Below are positions 23,554-31,309 of a stretch of 64,000 nt of DNA, one piece after another. Position 1 is the first letter of the stretch. The number at the start of each line of letters is the position of its first letter. This stretch comes from Nocardioides sp. Soil805 (GTDB lineage Bacteria > Actinomycetota > Actinomycetes > Propionibacteriales > Nocardioidaceae), in the NCBI RefSeq assembly GCF_001429625.1, contig NZ_LMSU01000002.1:124001-188000 (forward strand), read 5' to 3'. The notes under the pieces are model-generated. The model saw nothing but the letters and a program-made list of their open reading frames with translations, was not told the DNA's origin and did not search any database. The position numbers were made by a program, and so were the translations under genes.

Positions 23554-24345
23554 CTACTCCCCGCGCGGCGGCTCCACCTGTTCGCCGCGGGGCGGCAGTG
23601 GCACGAACATCGACGTCCGCGCGGCGTACTCCGGGTACCCGGGCCGCTGCATCATGGTCCGCTCCAGCAGCCGCGCCCCGGTCGCGAAGGCCAGGAAGTA
23701 TGTCATCGCGATCGGCGCGACCACGGTGAGCAGGCCGGGCAGCCAGCCGGTGGCGAGGGCGCCGGCGAGCCAGATGCCCCACCAGACGCACGCGTCGCCG
23801 AAGTAGTTGGGGTGCCGCGTGTAGCGCCACAGCCCGCGGTCCATGACCGGCGGCTTCGTCTCCTTGGGCAGGGCCTTGTACGCCGCCAGCTGGGCGTCGC
23901 CGACCGACTCGAAGACGAGCCCGACCAGCCACACGATCGCGCCGAGGACGACGAGCCACGTCCAGCGGACGTCGTACGCACCGGCCACCACCAGCGGCAG
24001 CGAGATGACGAGGGCCGCGAACGCCTGGACGAGGAAGACCTTGCGCACGGCCAGCGAGAAGCCGCCGTCACCGAGGAGGGCGGCGTAGCGCGGGTCCTCG
24101 CCGTGGCCGCGCGAGCGCTTGAAGATGTGCCACGCGAGGCGTCCGCCCCAGACGGTCACCAGTCCGGCGAGCAGCCAGGAGTGCCAGTCGGTCGACCACA
24201 CGGCGACCGCGAGCGCGACCGCGACGAACATCAGGCCCCAAGCGACGTCGACGACGGCCACCCGGCCGATCCGGCGGCTGACGACCACGGTGATCCCCAT
24301 GACCACCGCCACCGCGGCCAGCGCGATGAGGGCGGCTGTCACCAC
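23554..24345 (-). CDS. DUF1295 integral membrane protein (steroid 5-alpha reductase-like, Rv0446c-type)
   Basis: 263 residues from a GTG at 24345. About seven membrane segments lead to the family signature RGLWRYTRHPNYFGDACVWW and the C-terminal LLERTMMQRPGYPEYAARTS, which are typical of DUF1295/isoprenylcysteine methyltransferase-fold reductases. In mycobacteria the equivalent gene (Rv0446c) lies between sigK and the fatty-acid methyltransferase ufaA1; here it is the last gene of the SigK operon. A role in reducing or modifying unusual fatty acids made by the two methyltransferases upstream is inferred. Confidence 0.88.
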   Translation of the reverse strand: MVTAALIALAAVAVVMGITVVVSRRIGRVAVVDVAWGLMFVAVALAVAVWSTDWHSWLLAGLVTVWGGRLAWHIFKRSRGHGEDPRYAALLGDGGFSLAVRKVFLVQAFAALVISLPLVVAGAYDVRWTWLVVLGAIVWLVGLVFESVGDAQLAAYKALPKETKPPVMDRGLWRYTRHPNYFGDACVWWGIWLAGALATGWLPGLLTVVAPIAMTYFLAFATGARLLERTMMQRPGYPEYAARTSMFVPLPPRGEQVEPPRGE

Positions 24346-25649
24346 GCGCGCACCGGCGGCAGCGTGTGCGCGGCGCCGGGGCGCACGGCGAGGATCTGGT
24401 CCACGCCCATCCGGCCGTCGCGGAAGGCCATCGCCCCGCCCACGAGGTAGAGCCGCCAGACCCGCACGACCTCCTCGCCGACCAGCTCGGTGAGCCGCGG
24501 CAGGTTGGCCTCGAAGCGCTCCAGCCAGCCGTGGACGGTGAGCACGTAGTGCTCACGCAGCCCGTGCACGTCGCGCACCTCCAGCCCGCCGGCCTCGATC
24601 ATGGCGACCGTCTCGCCGACCGGGCGCATGTGCATGTCCGGGGCGATGAACGACTCGATGAACGGGCCGCCGCCGGGGTGCTTGCCCCCGTTGCGGCCCT
24701 GGCGCGACATCTGCTGGACCAGCACCCGGCCGCCGGGCCGCACCGAGCGCTGCAGCACCGAGACGTACGTCGGGTAGTTGGCCTGGCCGACGTGCTCACC
24801 CATCTCGAGGGAGCCGACCGCGTCGAAGTGGTCGCGCTCGGGCACCTCGCGGTAGTCCTGCAGGCGGATCTCGACCCGGTCCTGCAGCCCGCGCTCGGCG
24901 ATCCGGGCGTCGATGAACTTCTTCTGCTCCGCAGCGATCGTCACGCCGGTGACCTGCGCGCCGAAGTGCTCGGCGGCGTGCAGCGAGAGCGAGCCCCAGC
25001 CGCAGCCCACGTCGAGCATCCGCATGCCCGGTTCGAGGCCGAGCTTGGTGCAGACGAGGTCGAGCTTGGCGCGCTGCGCCTCCTCGAGCGTGGTGTCCGG
25101 GGTGGCGTGGTAGCCGCAGCTGTAGGCCATCTGCGGCTCGAGGATCAACGAGTAGAACTCGTTGGAGAGGTCGTAGTGGTGGCTGATCGCCGACCGGTCG
25201 CGACCCAGCGTGTGCAGCCGGCCCTTGATCTGCGCCTGCGAGGCGGGCGGGGCGGGCGGGCGGCCCAGCACGCCGAGGCCCGCGGCGGCGCGCAGCGCGT
25301 CGACGAGGGCACGCGGTGACAGCCGAGGACCGGACAGGCCGCGCTCGGCACCCACGGCGAAGGCGTGGGTGAGGGCGGAGTCGAGGTCCCAACCGTCCTG
25401 CGCGGGGACGTCGAGCTCGCCGGTGACGTAGGCCTGCGCAGCCCCGAGCTCGCCCGGGTGCCACAGCAGGCGACGCAGCGCGTCGGGGGAACGCAGCACG
25501 ACCAGCGGGGCGTCCTCGGGGCCGGCGACCGAGCCGTCCCACACCTGCAGCCGCACCGGCAGGTCGCCGGCCAGGAACGGGCGGGCGGCCTCGGCGAGGC
25601 GCTGCGCGATGCCGGTCGTCGTCTGCGTGGGGGTGGCGGTGGTGGTCAT
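24339..25649 (-). CDS. Cyclopropane-fatty-acid synthase-like SAM methyltransferase, second copy
   Basis: 436 residues from an ATG at 25649. The C-terminal domain is a CFA/mycolic acid synthase fold: ISHHYDLSNEFYSLIL, MRMLDVGCGWGSLSLHAAEH, VTGVTIAAEQKKF, SLEMGEHVGQANYPTYV. The N-terminal 150 residues (QVWDGSVAGPEDAPLVVLRS, GELGAAQAYVTGELD) match the accessory domain of this class. It is a diverged paralogue of the next gene upstream; the mycobacterial locus carries only one such gene (ufaA1). It probably transfers a methyl or methylene group to a phospholipid acyl chain. Confidence 0.9.
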   Translation of the reverse strand: MTTTATPTQTTTGIAQRLAEAARPFLAGDLPVRLQVWDGSVAGPEDAPLVVLRSPDALRRLLWHPGELGAAQAYVTGELDVPAQDGWDLDSALTHAFAVGAERGLSGPRLSPRALVDALRAAAGLGVLGRPPAPPASQAQIKGRLHTLGRDRSAISHHYDLSNEFYSLILEPQMAYSCGYHATPDTTLEEAQRAKLDLVCTKLGLEPGMRMLDVGCGWGSLSLHAAEHFGAQVTGVTIAAEQKKFIDARIAERGLQDRVEIRLQDYREVPERDHFDAVGSLEMGEHVGQANYPTYVSVLQRSVRPGGRVLVQQMSRQGRNGGKHPGGGPFIESFIAPDMHMRPVGETVAMIEAGGLEVRDVHGLREHYVLTVHGWLERFEANLPRLTELVGEEVVRVWRLYLVGGAMAFRDGRMGVDQILAVRPGAAHTLPPVRAW

Positions 25650-27007
25650 CAGGCCTCCCGGCCGAAGGTCATCTGCTGGACGTCGATGTAACCGCTGGCG
25701 AAGCCGGCCTGCGAGTAGGCGAGGTAGAAGTGCCAGATCCGCGTGAAGAGGTCGTCGAACCCGAGGGCGAGCACCTCGTCGCGCCGGGCGAGGAACGTCT
25801 CGTCCCAGCGGCGCAGCGTCTCGGCGTAGTGGCTGCCCATGGACAGCCGGCTTGTGAGCCGCAGGTCGGTCTCGTCGCGGGTGATCTGGTCGATGACCTC
25901 GGTGCTGGGCAGGAAGCCGCCCGGGAAGATGTACTTGGTGATCCAGGTGTGGGTGCCCCGGGTGGCCAGCATCCGGTCGTGCGGCATGGTGATCGCCTGG
26001 ATGGACACCTTGCCGCCGGGGGCGAGCACCCGGTCGATGGTCCGGAAGTAGGTGCCCCAGAACTCGTGGCCCACGGCCTCGATCATCTCGACCGAGACCA
26101 CGGCGTCGTACGTCGCGCCGTCCGCGCCGAGGGCGCGGTAGTCGAGCAGCTCGATCCGCACCCGGTCGGCGAACCCGGCCTCGGCGACCCGCTGCTCGGC
26201 GAGCTCGAGCTGCTCCACCGACAGGGTGATCGAGTGGACCTCTGCGCCGCGGCGGGCGGCGCGGATCGCCAGCTCTCCCCATCCGGTGCCGATCTCGAGG
26301 ACCCGGGAGCCCTCGGTCACGCCGGCCTCGTCGAGGAGGCGCTCGATCTTGTGCCCCTGCGCGGCGGCGAAGTCGGGGGTGTGTCGGCGCGGGTCGTTGC
26401 CCTCGGCGCCCTCGGGCGGCGCGGCCACCCAGAAGTCATCGGTGTCGGCCGCCGCGTCGCGGGTCCGGACCAGGGAGGTGTCGAAGAGCGCCGAGGAGTA
26501 GCTCAGCGTCTCGTCGAGGAACAGCGCGAAGAGGTCGTTGGACAGGTCGTAGTGGTGCGAGATGTTGGCCTGGCTGTTGTCCTCGGTGCTGACGTGGTGG
26601 CTCGGCGTGCGGTGCGTGACCAGGGACCGGAGCTTCTGCAGCGACCCGGGGACCAGGGTGGCGATCCGCGCGGCGGGGACGGTGAGGAAGCCGGCGACGT
26701 CGTCGGCGTCCCAGGCCCCGGTCAGGTAGGACTCGCCGAAGCCGATGAGGCCGTCGCGGCCGAGCCGCGCGTAGAACTCGTCGGGCCGGTGGATGCGCAT
26801 GACCGGGCCGCCCCGGCCGACGGTGAGCCCGGTGGGCTCCTCGACGACGGTGACCGCGAGGCGGCGTACGGCGGCACGGAAGAGCTTGCGGGCGACCGCG
26901 GCGGAGACCACGGTGCGGGGGCCGGGGCGCAGCGGCTCGAGGGAGGGGAGTCGGTCGGCGGCGGCGGCCTGGTCGACGTCGGCGGTGGGCGCGTTGTCGA
27001 GCGTCAT
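25649..27007 (-). CDS. Cyclopropane-fatty-acid synthase-like methyltransferase (UfaA1-like)
   Basis: 452 residues from an ATG at 27007 with AGGAAGG upstream. N-terminal accessory domain (LTVGRGGPVMRIHRPDEFYA, GFGESYLTGAWDADD) and catalytic domain (ISHHYDLSNDLFALFLDETL, RVLEIGTGWGELAIRAAR, VSVEMIEAVGHEFWGTYFR, KYIFPGGFLPS) are complete. An acidic insertion (about 200-225) precedes the SAM motif. Position and sequence match mycobacterial UfaA1 (Rv0447c). Overlaps with both neighbours show it is part of the SigK-controlled operon. Confidence 0.92.
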   Translation of the reverse strand: MTLDNAPTADVDQAAAADRLPSLEPLRPGPRTVVSAAVARKLFRAAVRRLAVTVVEEPTGLTVGRGGPVMRIHRPDEFYARLGRDGLIGFGESYLTGAWDADDVAGFLTVPAARIATLVPGSLQKLRSLVTHRTPSHHVSTEDNSQANISHHYDLSNDLFALFLDETLSYSSALFDTSLVRTRDAAADTDDFWVAAPPEGAEGNDPRRHTPDFAAAQGHKIERLLDEAGVTEGSRVLEIGTGWGELAIRAARRGAEVHSITLSVEQLELAEQRVAEAGFADRVRIELLDYRALGADGATYDAVVSVEMIEAVGHEFWGTYFRTIDRVLAPGGKVSIQAITMPHDRMLATRGTHTWITKYIFPGGFLPSTEVIDQITRDETDLRLTSRLSMGSHYAETLRRWDETFLARRDEVLALGFDDLFTRIWHFYLAYSQAGFASGYIDVQQMTFGREA

Positions 27008-29040
27008 CGGACACCTTCCTGGTGGTGGGTCGGACGGGGACGGACGGGCAGGCGCCGGGCCCACAGCCAGATGCCGTGGGTGCGGATGAGGAGGCTCCCC
27101 CGCAGGGTCGCCCCCACCGTGCGGCGCAGCGGCACGTCGCTGCGCGTGCCCGTCAGGGACGCGCTGAACGGCGCGGAGTCACCCTCGGCGGCGTCGTGCC
27201 CGCGCAGGGTGACGGCCACGTCGAGGCGGTCGGTGGGGATCGGTACGGCGATGTCGTACCAGCCGTCGACGCCGTGGAAGGGCGAGACGTACATCGCCTT
27301 GTCGGTGCGGGCCCGCCCCTGCTCGTCGGGGTGGACGAGGTAGGCGTGCCGGTCGCCGTACGTGTTGTGCACCTCGACCACGACTGCCGCCTGCGCGCCC
27401 GTGTCGTCGAAGCACCAGAACACGCTGATCGGGTTGAAGCAGTGGCCCAGCGAGCGCGCGTGGGCGGCCATCAGGATCCGCCCGGCGGGACGGCCGTCGC
27501 GGCCGGCGCCGAGGGAGACGCCGTTGTCGGCGAGGAACGACTCGACGTTGCCGCGCAGGGTCCCGGCGGGGTCGCCGAGGTGGTCGCGCGCCTCGAAGCG
27601 CGCCAGCCGACCGTGGTCGGGCAGGTCGTCGAGGTCGACGAGCCACATCGTCGAGCGGTGCTCGAAGCTGCGATCGATGGGCGTACGGCGCGTGTGCCGG
27701 ATCGTGGTCTCGAAGCGGCCCGGCCGGACCGGGGCGGCCCGCTCCGGACGCACCCACGGCAGGCCGAGCCGGGTGGCCGCGGCCAGCCCGGAGCGCGCGC
27801 CGTCCTCGTGGAAGCCCCACCCGTGGTAGGCCCCGGCGAACGCCACCCGGTCGGTGTCGATCTCCGGGAGCCGGGCCTGGGCGGCCACCGACTCGGGGGT
27901 GTAGAGGGGGTGCTCGTACTCCATCCGGTCGATGACGGTCGCCGGGTCGACGAGGTGGTCGCCGCCGAGGGTCACCAGGTAGTGCGTGCTCGTGGGCAGC
28001 CGCTGCAGCCGGGTGAGGTCGTAGGTCACGGTCACGCCGCCGGTCGCGTCGAGGGGACGCTGGAAGTTCCACGACGAGCGCGCGCCCGTCGCCTCCGGCA
28101 GCAGGGAGGTGTCGGTGTGCAGCAGCGCGGTGTTGGGGGAGTAGGGGATCGCGCCGAGGACCTCGCGCTGGAGCGGGGTCGGGTCCTCGAGCATGCTCAG
28201 GGCCTGCGACGGGTGCGTGGCGACCACCACGGCGTCGTACGACGCGGTCTCGCCGTTGCCGTCGGTGACCTCGACGCCGTCGGGGGTCTCGCGCACCGAG
28301 GTGACCTTGGTGCCGAGACGGATCTCCGGCAGGTGCCGCGCGACGGCGGCGACGTAGGTGCCGGACCCGCCGGTGACGGTGCGCCAGGAGGGGGAGCCGA
28401 AGATGCCCAGCATCCCGTGGTGCTCGAGGAACGTGAAGAGGTAGCGCGCCGGGTAGTCCAGCGAGGTCGCCGGGTCGCACGACCAGACGGCCGCGACCAG
28501 CGGCTCCATGAAGTGCCGCACGAAGTGCGCGCTGAAGCCGCCCTCGTCGAGGAAGGCCCGCAGCGTCTGGTCCTGGCTGCTGTCGTAGGCGTCGTCGGAC
28601 GCGGAGCCCGAGGCGGCCAGCACGGCCCGCGCCCGGCGGTGGAAGCGCGGGATCTCCGCCAGCATCCGCCAGTGTGCGGGCGAGGTGACCGCGGCCCGGG
28701 TCGGGAAGAGGCCGCGGGCGCCCAGCGCGCCGGCGTACTCGACGCCGGTCTCCGCGTCGGAGACCGACAGCGACATCTCGGACGGCTGGGTGGCGATGTC
28801 GAGCTCGGCGAACAGGCGCAGCAGCGTCGGGTAGGTCCGGCGGTTGTGCACGATGAAGCCGGTGTCGATGCGCAGGTCGCCGTCGTCGGTGGGCACCACG
28901 TGGGTGTCCGCGTGCCCGCCGAGACGGTCGTCGGCCTCGTAGAGGGTGACGTGCGCGGTGCGGGAGGCGACGTACGCCGCGGTCAGTCCGGACACGCCGG
29001 AGCCGACGACGGCGATGCGTCGCGGGGCGGGGTGGCTCAT
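27004..29040 (-). CDS. Fused FAD-dependent amine oxidase-like protein and DUF1365 protein
   Basis: 678 residues in one frame. Residues 1-430 are a flavin amine-oxidase/desaturase-like domain: RIAVVGSGVSGLTAAYVASR, YEADDRLGGHADTHVV, GFIVHNRRTYPTL, FAGAYHGWGFHEDG. Residues about 445-660 are DUF1365: HTRRTPIDRSFEHRSTMWLV, RILMAAHARSLGHCFNPISV, FWCFDD, EVHNTYGDRHAYLV, KAMYVSPFHGVDG. In mycobacteria these are two genes (Rv0449c, Rv0448c); here no stop or start separates them. In Rhodobacter, related genes act with a CFA-like enzyme in furan or other modified fatty-acid formation under oxidative stress. The ATG overlaps the rskA stop. Confidence 0.9.
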   Translation of the reverse strand: MSHPAPRRIAVVGSGVSGLTAAYVASRTAHVTLYEADDRLGGHADTHVVPTDDGDLRIDTGFIVHNRRTYPTLLRLFAELDIATQPSEMSLSVSDAETGVEYAGALGARGLFPTRAAVTSPAHWRMLAEIPRFHRRARAVLAASGSASDDAYDSSQDQTLRAFLDEGGFSAHFVRHFMEPLVAAVWSCDPATSLDYPARYLFTFLEHHGMLGIFGSPSWRTVTGGSGTYVAAVARHLPEIRLGTKVTSVRETPDGVEVTDGNGETASYDAVVVATHPSQALSMLEDPTPLQREVLGAIPYSPNTALLHTDTSLLPEATGARSSWNFQRPLDATGGVTVTYDLTRLQRLPTSTHYLVTLGGDHLVDPATVIDRMEYEHPLYTPESVAAQARLPEIDTDRVAFAGAYHGWGFHEDGARSGLAAATRLGLPWVRPERAAPVRPGRFETTIRHTRRTPIDRSFEHRSTMWLVDLDDLPDHGRLARFEARDHLGDPAGTLRGNVESFLADNGVSLGAGRDGRPAGRILMAAHARSLGHCFNPISVFWCFDDTGAQAAVVVEVHNTYGDRHAYLVHPDEQGRARTDKAMYVSPFHGVDGWYDIAVPIPTDRLDVAVTLRGHDAAEGDSAPFSASLTGTRSDVPLRRTVGATLRGSLLIRTHGIWLWARRLPVRPRPTHHQEGVR

Positions 29041-29744
29041 GTGGCCTGCGAGAAGTCGAAGAGGGCGACCGGCGGGAGCGTCGGCTCGTCGGAGCCGCCC
29101 TCCGGCTCGACCGTCAGCCCGACCGCGGTGGCGGAGGCGGCGTCGCCCTCGAGCACCATCTGGTTGTCCTCGCCCGGGGGCATCAGGCCGGCCGGGACCA
29201 TGTCGCCCTCGGGCGACTGCAGCCACAGCTCGAAGACCTTGCCCTCGGGGGCAGGGGCCATGTCCTCGGTGGTGATGACCGCCTTGCCGACGGACTCCGA
29301 GAGCGTGACGGTCGCCTTGCCCGTCTTGCCGAGGTCGACGGCCACGGAGTGGGCGTCGGGAGCGTTGAGGACGCGCTCGGCGGCGGTCAGCGAGCCGTCC
29401 TGCGAGGCGGTCCAGGGCTGCCAGAAGGCCGCACCGACACCGAGGATCGCCACCACCGCAGCGGCGACGAGGAAGGGAAACCAGCGCCGTTGCACCACCG
29501 GCGTGCGCTCGACCACGGGAGGCAGGGGACGGACCTGGGAGATGCCGGCCAGCACCGAGTCGCGCAGGGCCGGGGGAGGGGTCGCGAGGGTCGTCTCGGA
29601 GAGCAGGCCGGCGGCCTCGCGGAGCGAGGCGACCTCGGTGCGGCAGTCCTCGCACTCGGCGAGGTGCTGCTCGAAGCGCGCCCGCTCGATGTCGTCGACC
29701 GCGTCCAGCGCGTAGGCGCCGGTCAACTGGTGGATGTCGTTCAT
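29037..29744 (-). CDS. rskA: Anti-sigma-K factor RskA
   Basis: 235 residues. The N-terminal anti-sigma domain carries HQLTGAYALDAVDDIERARF and HLAECEDCRTEVASLREAAG (HxxxCxxC zinc-type motif). One membrane segment (FPFLVAAAVVAILGVGAAFW, about 88-107) leads to the extracytoplasmic RskA domain with KVFELWLQSPEGDMVPAGLM and TVEPEGGSDEPTLPP, typical of RskA. RskA proteins hold SigK at the membrane until cleaved by regulated proteolysis. It overlaps both sigK and the downstream oxidase gene. Confidence 0.95.
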   Translation of the reverse strand: MNDIHQLTGAYALDAVDDIERARFEQHLAECEDCRTEVASLREAAGLLSETTLATPPPALRDSVLAGISQVRPLPPVVERTPVVQRRWFPFLVAAAVVAILGVGAAFWQPWTASQDGSLTAAERVLNAPDAHSVAVDLGKTGKATVTLSESVGKAVITTEDMAPAPEGKVFELWLQSPEGDMVPAGLMPPGEDNQMVLEGDAASATAVGLTVEPEGGSDEPTLPPVALFDFSQAT

Positions 29745-30364
29745 GACCCAACTCCCATAGCGTCACGCAACCGGATGAGTCCGTCCCGGATGCGGGTCTT
29801 GGCGGTCCCGACGGGTACGTCGAGCATCGTTGCCACTTCTGTGTGCGTGTACCCGCCGAAGAAGGCGAGCTCGACCGCTTCACGTTGTACTGCGGTCAGG
29901 GTGGAGACGGCCCCGCGCACCCGCTGGGCCTCCAACGAGGCGTGGGCGGCCTCCGCCGTCTGGTCGTGGTCGACCGGTTGTGTCTCACGGTGGTAGGTCG
30001 CGTCCCGCTGGGTGGCGGCCTCGGCCGAGCGGACCCGGTCGACGGCCTTGCGGTGCACGATCGTCAGCAGCCAGCCCAGGGCGCTGCCGCGAGCGGGGTC
30101 GTAGCGGGTGCTGCTGCGCCAGGCGTCGAGGTAGGCCTCCTGGACCACTTCCTCCGCGTGTGCCGGGTTGCGTACGACGCGCAGCGCGAGCCCGTAGGCC
30201 CGCGACGACGTGGCGTCGTACACCTGCGCGAACGCACCCTCGTCGCCCCGGCTGGATCGCTGGAGCAGGGTGGCGAGCTCGCCGGCGGTGGTGTCGGCGG
30301 GGGCGGCCCCCGACGGGGCGCCCGGTGAGGGCGCCCCGTCAGGTACGGCTCTGATGTGGTCCAC
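29741..30364 (-). CDS. sigK: ECF RNA polymerase sigma factor SigK
   Basis: 207 residues from a GTG at 30364. Region 2: AFAQVYDATSSRAYGLALRV, AEEVVQEAYLDAWRSSTRYD, GSALGWLLTIVHRKAVDRVR; region 4: LTAVQREAVELAFFGGYTHT, EVATMLDVPVGTAKTRIRDG. These blocks closely parallel mycobacterial SigK. The neighbour order (rskA, FAD oxidase/DUF1365, ufaA1-like, DUF1295) is that of the mycobacterial locus, and the gene upstream encodes an MPT70/MPT83-like fasciclin protein, the best-known SigK target. Only 37 nt separate the fasciclin stop from this start, so sigK is probably transcribed from the promoter at 31136-31162. Confidence 0.93.
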   Translation of the reverse strand: MDHIRAVPDGAPSPGAPSGAAPADTTAGELATLLQRSSRGDEGAFAQVYDATSSRAYGLALRVVRNPAHAEEVVQEAYLDAWRSSTRYDPARGSALGWLLTIVHRKAVDRVRSAEAATQRDATYHRETQPVDHDQTAEAAHASLEAQRVRGAVSTLTAVQREAVELAFFGGYTHTEVATMLDVPVGTAKTRIRDGLIRLRDAMGVGS

Positions 30365-30401
30365 AGCAGTGATCCTTGCCTAGCCGTCGTTTATCCGACA
30401 A

Positions 30402-31070
30402 TCACATCTGGGGCATCATGACGGTGTCGACGACGTAGACCGTCGCGTTGGCCGTCTGGATGTTGCCGCAGATGATGTTGGCCTGCTCCTCGGCGTCGGC
30501 GGTGAACATCTCGCCCTCGCCCTCGACGACCAGCTCGTCCTTGTTGAGCGTGTCGAAGGTGCCGGCCAGGTTGTCCGGGGTCAGGGTCTCCGGCACGACG
30601 TGGTGCGTGAGGATCGCCGTGAGCGTCTTCTTGTCGGCGAGGACCTTGTCGAGGGTCTTCGCCGGGATCTTGGCGAAGGCGTCGTCGGTCGGGGCGAAGA
30701 CGGTGATGCCCTCGGCGGAGTTGAGGGTGTCGACCAGGCCGGCCTTGGTCACCGCGGCGACCAGGGTCTTCAGGAGCGGGTTGGCGGAGGCGGCGGTGGC
30801 GACCGGCTCGGTGGCCATGCCGTCGAAGGAGCCGGCTCCGTCCGCGGGGATGGCGGCGCAGCCCTCGCCGAAGGTGCCGTCAGCGGCGCCCATCGCGTCG
30901 GTGGACTCCTCCTCCATCGGCGACTCGGACTCCATGGGGGTCTCGGAGGCGCTGCTGGTGGTCTCGTCGGAGGCGGAGTCGGCCTCGTCGGAACCACCGC
31001 AGGCAGCCATGCCGAGGGACATCGTCAGGGCGAGTGCGGCCAGACCGGACGTGCGAGCAATGCGGTTCAT
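30402..31070 (-). CDS. Fasciclin-domain lipoprotein (MPT83/MPT70-like)
   Basis: 222 residues from an ATG at 31070. A lipoprotein signal peptide ends in GMAACGG (Cys about 24); an acidic Ser/Thr/Glu linker follows (25-65). The FAS1 domain covers about 90-222: NPLLKTLVAAVTKAGLVDTL, GITVFAPTDDAFAKIPAKTL, LTAILTHHVVPETLTPDNL and the final VYVVDTVMMP. Two Cys (EGCAAIP, IICGNI) match the disulphide of MPT70-type proteins. Fasciclin domains mediate surface adhesion. In mycobacteria mpt70/mpt83 are SigK-dependent; here the gene lies directly upstream of sigK in the same transcript. Confidence 0.93.
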   Translation of the reverse strand: MNRIARTSGLAALALTMSLGMAACGGSDEADSASDETTSSASETPMESESPMEEESTDAMGAADGTFGEGCAAIPADGAGSFDGMATEPVATAASANPLLKTLVAAVTKAGLVDTLNSAEGITVFAPTDDAFAKIPAKTLDKVLADKKTLTAILTHHVVPETLTPDNLAGTFDTLNKDELVVEGEGEMFTADAEEQANIICGNIQTANATVYVVDTVMMPQM

Positions 31071-31135
31071 GAGGGAACTGCCTTTCGTGAGTGGCTCCGG
31101 GGCCGTGGGGGTCCCCGGGAGGGTTTACGGGGATG

Positions 31136-31162
31136 GTTCGGCACCGCCCGCGGGGTGGATTG
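31136..31162 (-). promoter_or_regulatory. Predicted SigK promoter of the fasciclin-sigK operon
   Basis: On the minus strand CAATCC (31162-31157), a 15-nt spacer and CCGAAC (31141-31136) match the mycobacterial SigK consensus (about CCATCC/CCGAAT) with one change in each box. The same pair with the same spacer occurs before the molybdopterin gene. Transcription would start near 31128, giving a leader of about 58 nt before the ATG at 31070. Confidence 0.65.
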
Positions 31163-31210
31163 GTGCCGATCGGGAAAAGTGCGAAGAAAGTTGAAGACGA
31201 AATGAGGAAT

Positions 31211-31241
31211 GGGACCTGGGCTCCCCTGAGGCCCAGGTCCC
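31211..31241 (-). terminator. Rho-independent-like terminator after the molybdopterin gene
   Basis: An 11-bp perfect stem GGGACCTGGGC/GCCCAGGTCCC with a 9-nt loop lies about 70 nt after the stop codon at 31310. On the minus strand it is followed by a T-rich stretch (ATTCCTCATTTCGTC), unusual for this GC-rich DNA. It should separate the molybdopterin gene from the fasciclin-sigK operon. Confidence 0.8.
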
Positions 31242-31309
31242 ACGGGACCGCGCACCGTCGTGGACGGCGTCGTGCTGCGTCGTATGCAGGCGTACGGCGG
31301 TCGTACGAC

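Noticed and set aside
31131..31136. Exact CCATCC on the minus strand as the fasciclin -35 box
   Set aside because: No CCGAA-type -10 box follows at 15-17 nt; the CAATCC/CCGAAC pair just upstream fits much better.
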